A stretch of 5,049 bases of DNA, from assembly GCA_030647175.1 (NCBI GenBank), contig JAUSJU010000022.1, positions 1 to 5,049 on the forward strand. Reading direction: 5' to 3'. The translations under genes and the position numbers were made by a program. The notes beneath the pieces are model-generated. The model did no database searches. It was not told the DNA's origin and was given only the letters and a program-made list of their open reading frames with translations. Below are positions 4,054 through 5,049 of this stretch, piece by piece. Origin of the DNA: a bacterium. Lineage in GTDB: Bacteria; Patescibacteriota; Minisyncoccia; Minisyncoccales; UBA10102. Each line of letters starts with the position of its first letter. Position 1 is the stretch's first letter.

Positions 4054-5007
4054 ATGGGAACGATAAAGACATGTGAGTTCGTTTCTCCGAAGCATCCCGA
4101 CAAGGTCTGCGACATGATCGCAGATTCCTTGCTCGACGCCTTCATTGCAAAAGACCCGCAAAGCAGGGTCGCGTTGGAAATTATGGGGGGGCATGGACGG
4201 GTGACCGTATCCGGGGAGGTGACGAGTACGGCACAAGTGGATATCGCTCCCATCGTTCACAATCTCGTAGGTAAGGAATACGAGATTGCCACGACCCTTT
4301 CCCAGCAGAGTCCGTTCATCAAACAGGGGGTGGATACCGGAGGAGCCGGAGACCAGGGCATCATGGTGGGATACGCCACCAGGGAGACGGAAAGCCGCAT
4401 GCCTTTAGAATACGAGCTTGCGAGAAGGCTCTGCCAAGCCCTGTACCAGAAATACCCCACGGACGGAAAGGTGCAGGTTACCCTGGACGGAAATAGGGTT
4501 CTTGCCGTGGTGGCAAGTTTTCAGAACGCAAAAACAGCAGAGGCTCTCGGCATATTACAAGGATTGGTAAAGGCGGACGAATATCTGGTGAATCCCGCAG
4601 GGGATTGGGAGATGGGAGGATTTGATGCTGACTCAGGGCTTTCAGGAAGAAAGATCGTTGTTGATGCATATGGTCCCGAGATACCCGTAGGAGGAGGATC
4701 CTTCTCCGGCAAAGACCCCTCAAAGGTAGACCGGAGCGGCGCCTACATGGCCAGGAAAATCGCAGTCGGATTGCTGGAAAGCATGAAGGCGGACACCGTG
4801 CTCGTGAAGATTGCCTACGCCATCGGGAAAGCAGACCCTCTTATGGCAAAGGCCCTGATAAACGGTACAGAAGAGATACAGATTCCCAAAGAGTATGACC
4901 TTACTCACAAAGGAATCATGGACAAGCTCGGCTTGCGGCAACCCATCTACGCCAAGACCGCTGCCTGGGGACACTTTGGCAGGGGATTCAGCTGGGATCT
5001 TCTCTAA
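4054..5007 (+). CDS. metK: S-adenosylmethionine synthetase, short CPR-type form, C-terminus probably frameshifted
   Basis: MetK makes S-adenosylmethionine from ATP and methionine, the methyl donor of the cell. The 317-aa frame carries E8 and HPDK (14-17) in CEFVSPKHPDK, the loop GGAGDQG (96-102), DADSGLSGRKI (191-201), GGGSFSGKDPSKVDRS (213-228) and GHFGR (306-310), so the active-site motifs are complete. It is shorter than the usual 380-400 aa. Compared with E. coli MetK, it lacks parts of the segments between the first domain and the GAGDQG loop and around residues 130-175. The sequence FVSPKHPDK replaces SESVSEGHPDK, a variant I associate with CPR and related short MetKs. The frame ends at FSWDLL, right after GHFGR, where the family normally has another 15 or so residues; such a tail exists in the -1 frame (see 5008-5049). 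ATG 4054 aligns with family starts. No Shine-Dalgarno is present. Confidence 0.95.
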   Translation: MGTIKTCEFVSPKHPDKVCDMIADSLLDAFIAKDPQSRVALEIMGGHGRVTVSGEVTSTAQVDIAPIVHNLVGKEYEIATTLSQQSPFIKQGVDTGGAGDQGIMVGYATRETESRMPLEYELARRLCQALYQKYPTDGKVQVTLDGNRVLAVVASFQNAKTAEALGILQGLVKADEYLVNPAGDWEMGGFDADSGLSGRKIVVDAYGPEIPVGGGSFSGKDPSKVDRSGAYMARKIAVGLLESMKADTVLVKIAYAIGKADPLMAKALINGTEEIQIPKEYDLTHKGIMDKLGLRQPIYAKTAAWGHFGRGFSWDLL

Positions 5008-5049
5008 TCGATAAGCGGGACGAAAGCAAAACCCTCGAACTTTTGGATC
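5008..5049 (+). other. Probable out-of-frame continuation of metK
   Basis: Read from 5004 in the -1 frame, the sequence gives LIDKRDESKTLELLD and stays open to the window end. Family MetKs end like 'WERTDKAELLRD', so W-D followed by this charged tail with LELLD looks like the missing C-terminus. Loss of two bases or gain of one in the TTCTCT stretch (5000-5005) would join the frames. The alternative is that metK truly ends at 5007 and this is intergenic. Confidence 0.45.

Overview
The window looks like a stretch of a small bacterial genome of the Candidate Phyla Radiation (Patescibacteria, Parcubacteria-like). This assignment is an inference. It rests on a short MetK of the 'FVSPKHPDK' type, a short Obg GTPase with no C-terminal extra domain, small genes that look typical of that group, very tight packing, almost no Shine-Dalgarno sequences, and promoters placed so that transcripts would begin at the start codon. 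TGA is used as a stop, so this is the standard bacterial code. All supported genes are on the + strand.

Left part (1-1090), accessory in character. A 51-codon chimeric ORF joins a signal-peptide-like N-terminus to the C-terminal tail of an ABC exporter ATPase. It is followed by a first copy of a 64-bp intergenic repeat, a strong intrinsic terminator, and an NYN-domain (PIN-like) ribonuclease gene. The NYN gene is out of frame with its only good start codon because of a run of nine A. A second copy of the 64-bp repeat, 56/64 identical, lies after the NYN gene. Each repeat copy ends exactly 47 nt before the next start codon.

Middle part (1056-1956). A canonical promoter (TTGACG, 17-bp spacer, TATCAT) drives a 64-aa antitoxin-like protein, a 33-codon ORF coupled to it by an ATGA overlap, and a membrane-anchored HELGH zinc metallopeptidase.

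Right part (1957-5049), mainly housekeeping. A promoter (TTGACT, 17-bp spacer, TATCAT) drives a 76-aa conserved-looking small protein whose stop overlaps the start of obg. Next come an NAD-type short-chain dehydrogenase with its own leaderless extended -10 promoter, a 93-nt gap holding the only strong Shine-Dalgarno sequence in the window and a 15-codon ORF, and metK. The metK frame closes right after the GHFGR motif, but a family-like C-terminal tail continues in the -1 frame to the window end.

Most notable observations: (1) the 64-bp repeat at a fixed distance from two unrelated starts; (2) four promoters with leaderless geometry; (3) the A9 frameshift that separates the NYN gene's start from its first catalytic aspartate; (4) the apparent metK frameshift. 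I see no complete new defence or mobile system. The repeat-flanked NYN unit is the nearest candidate.
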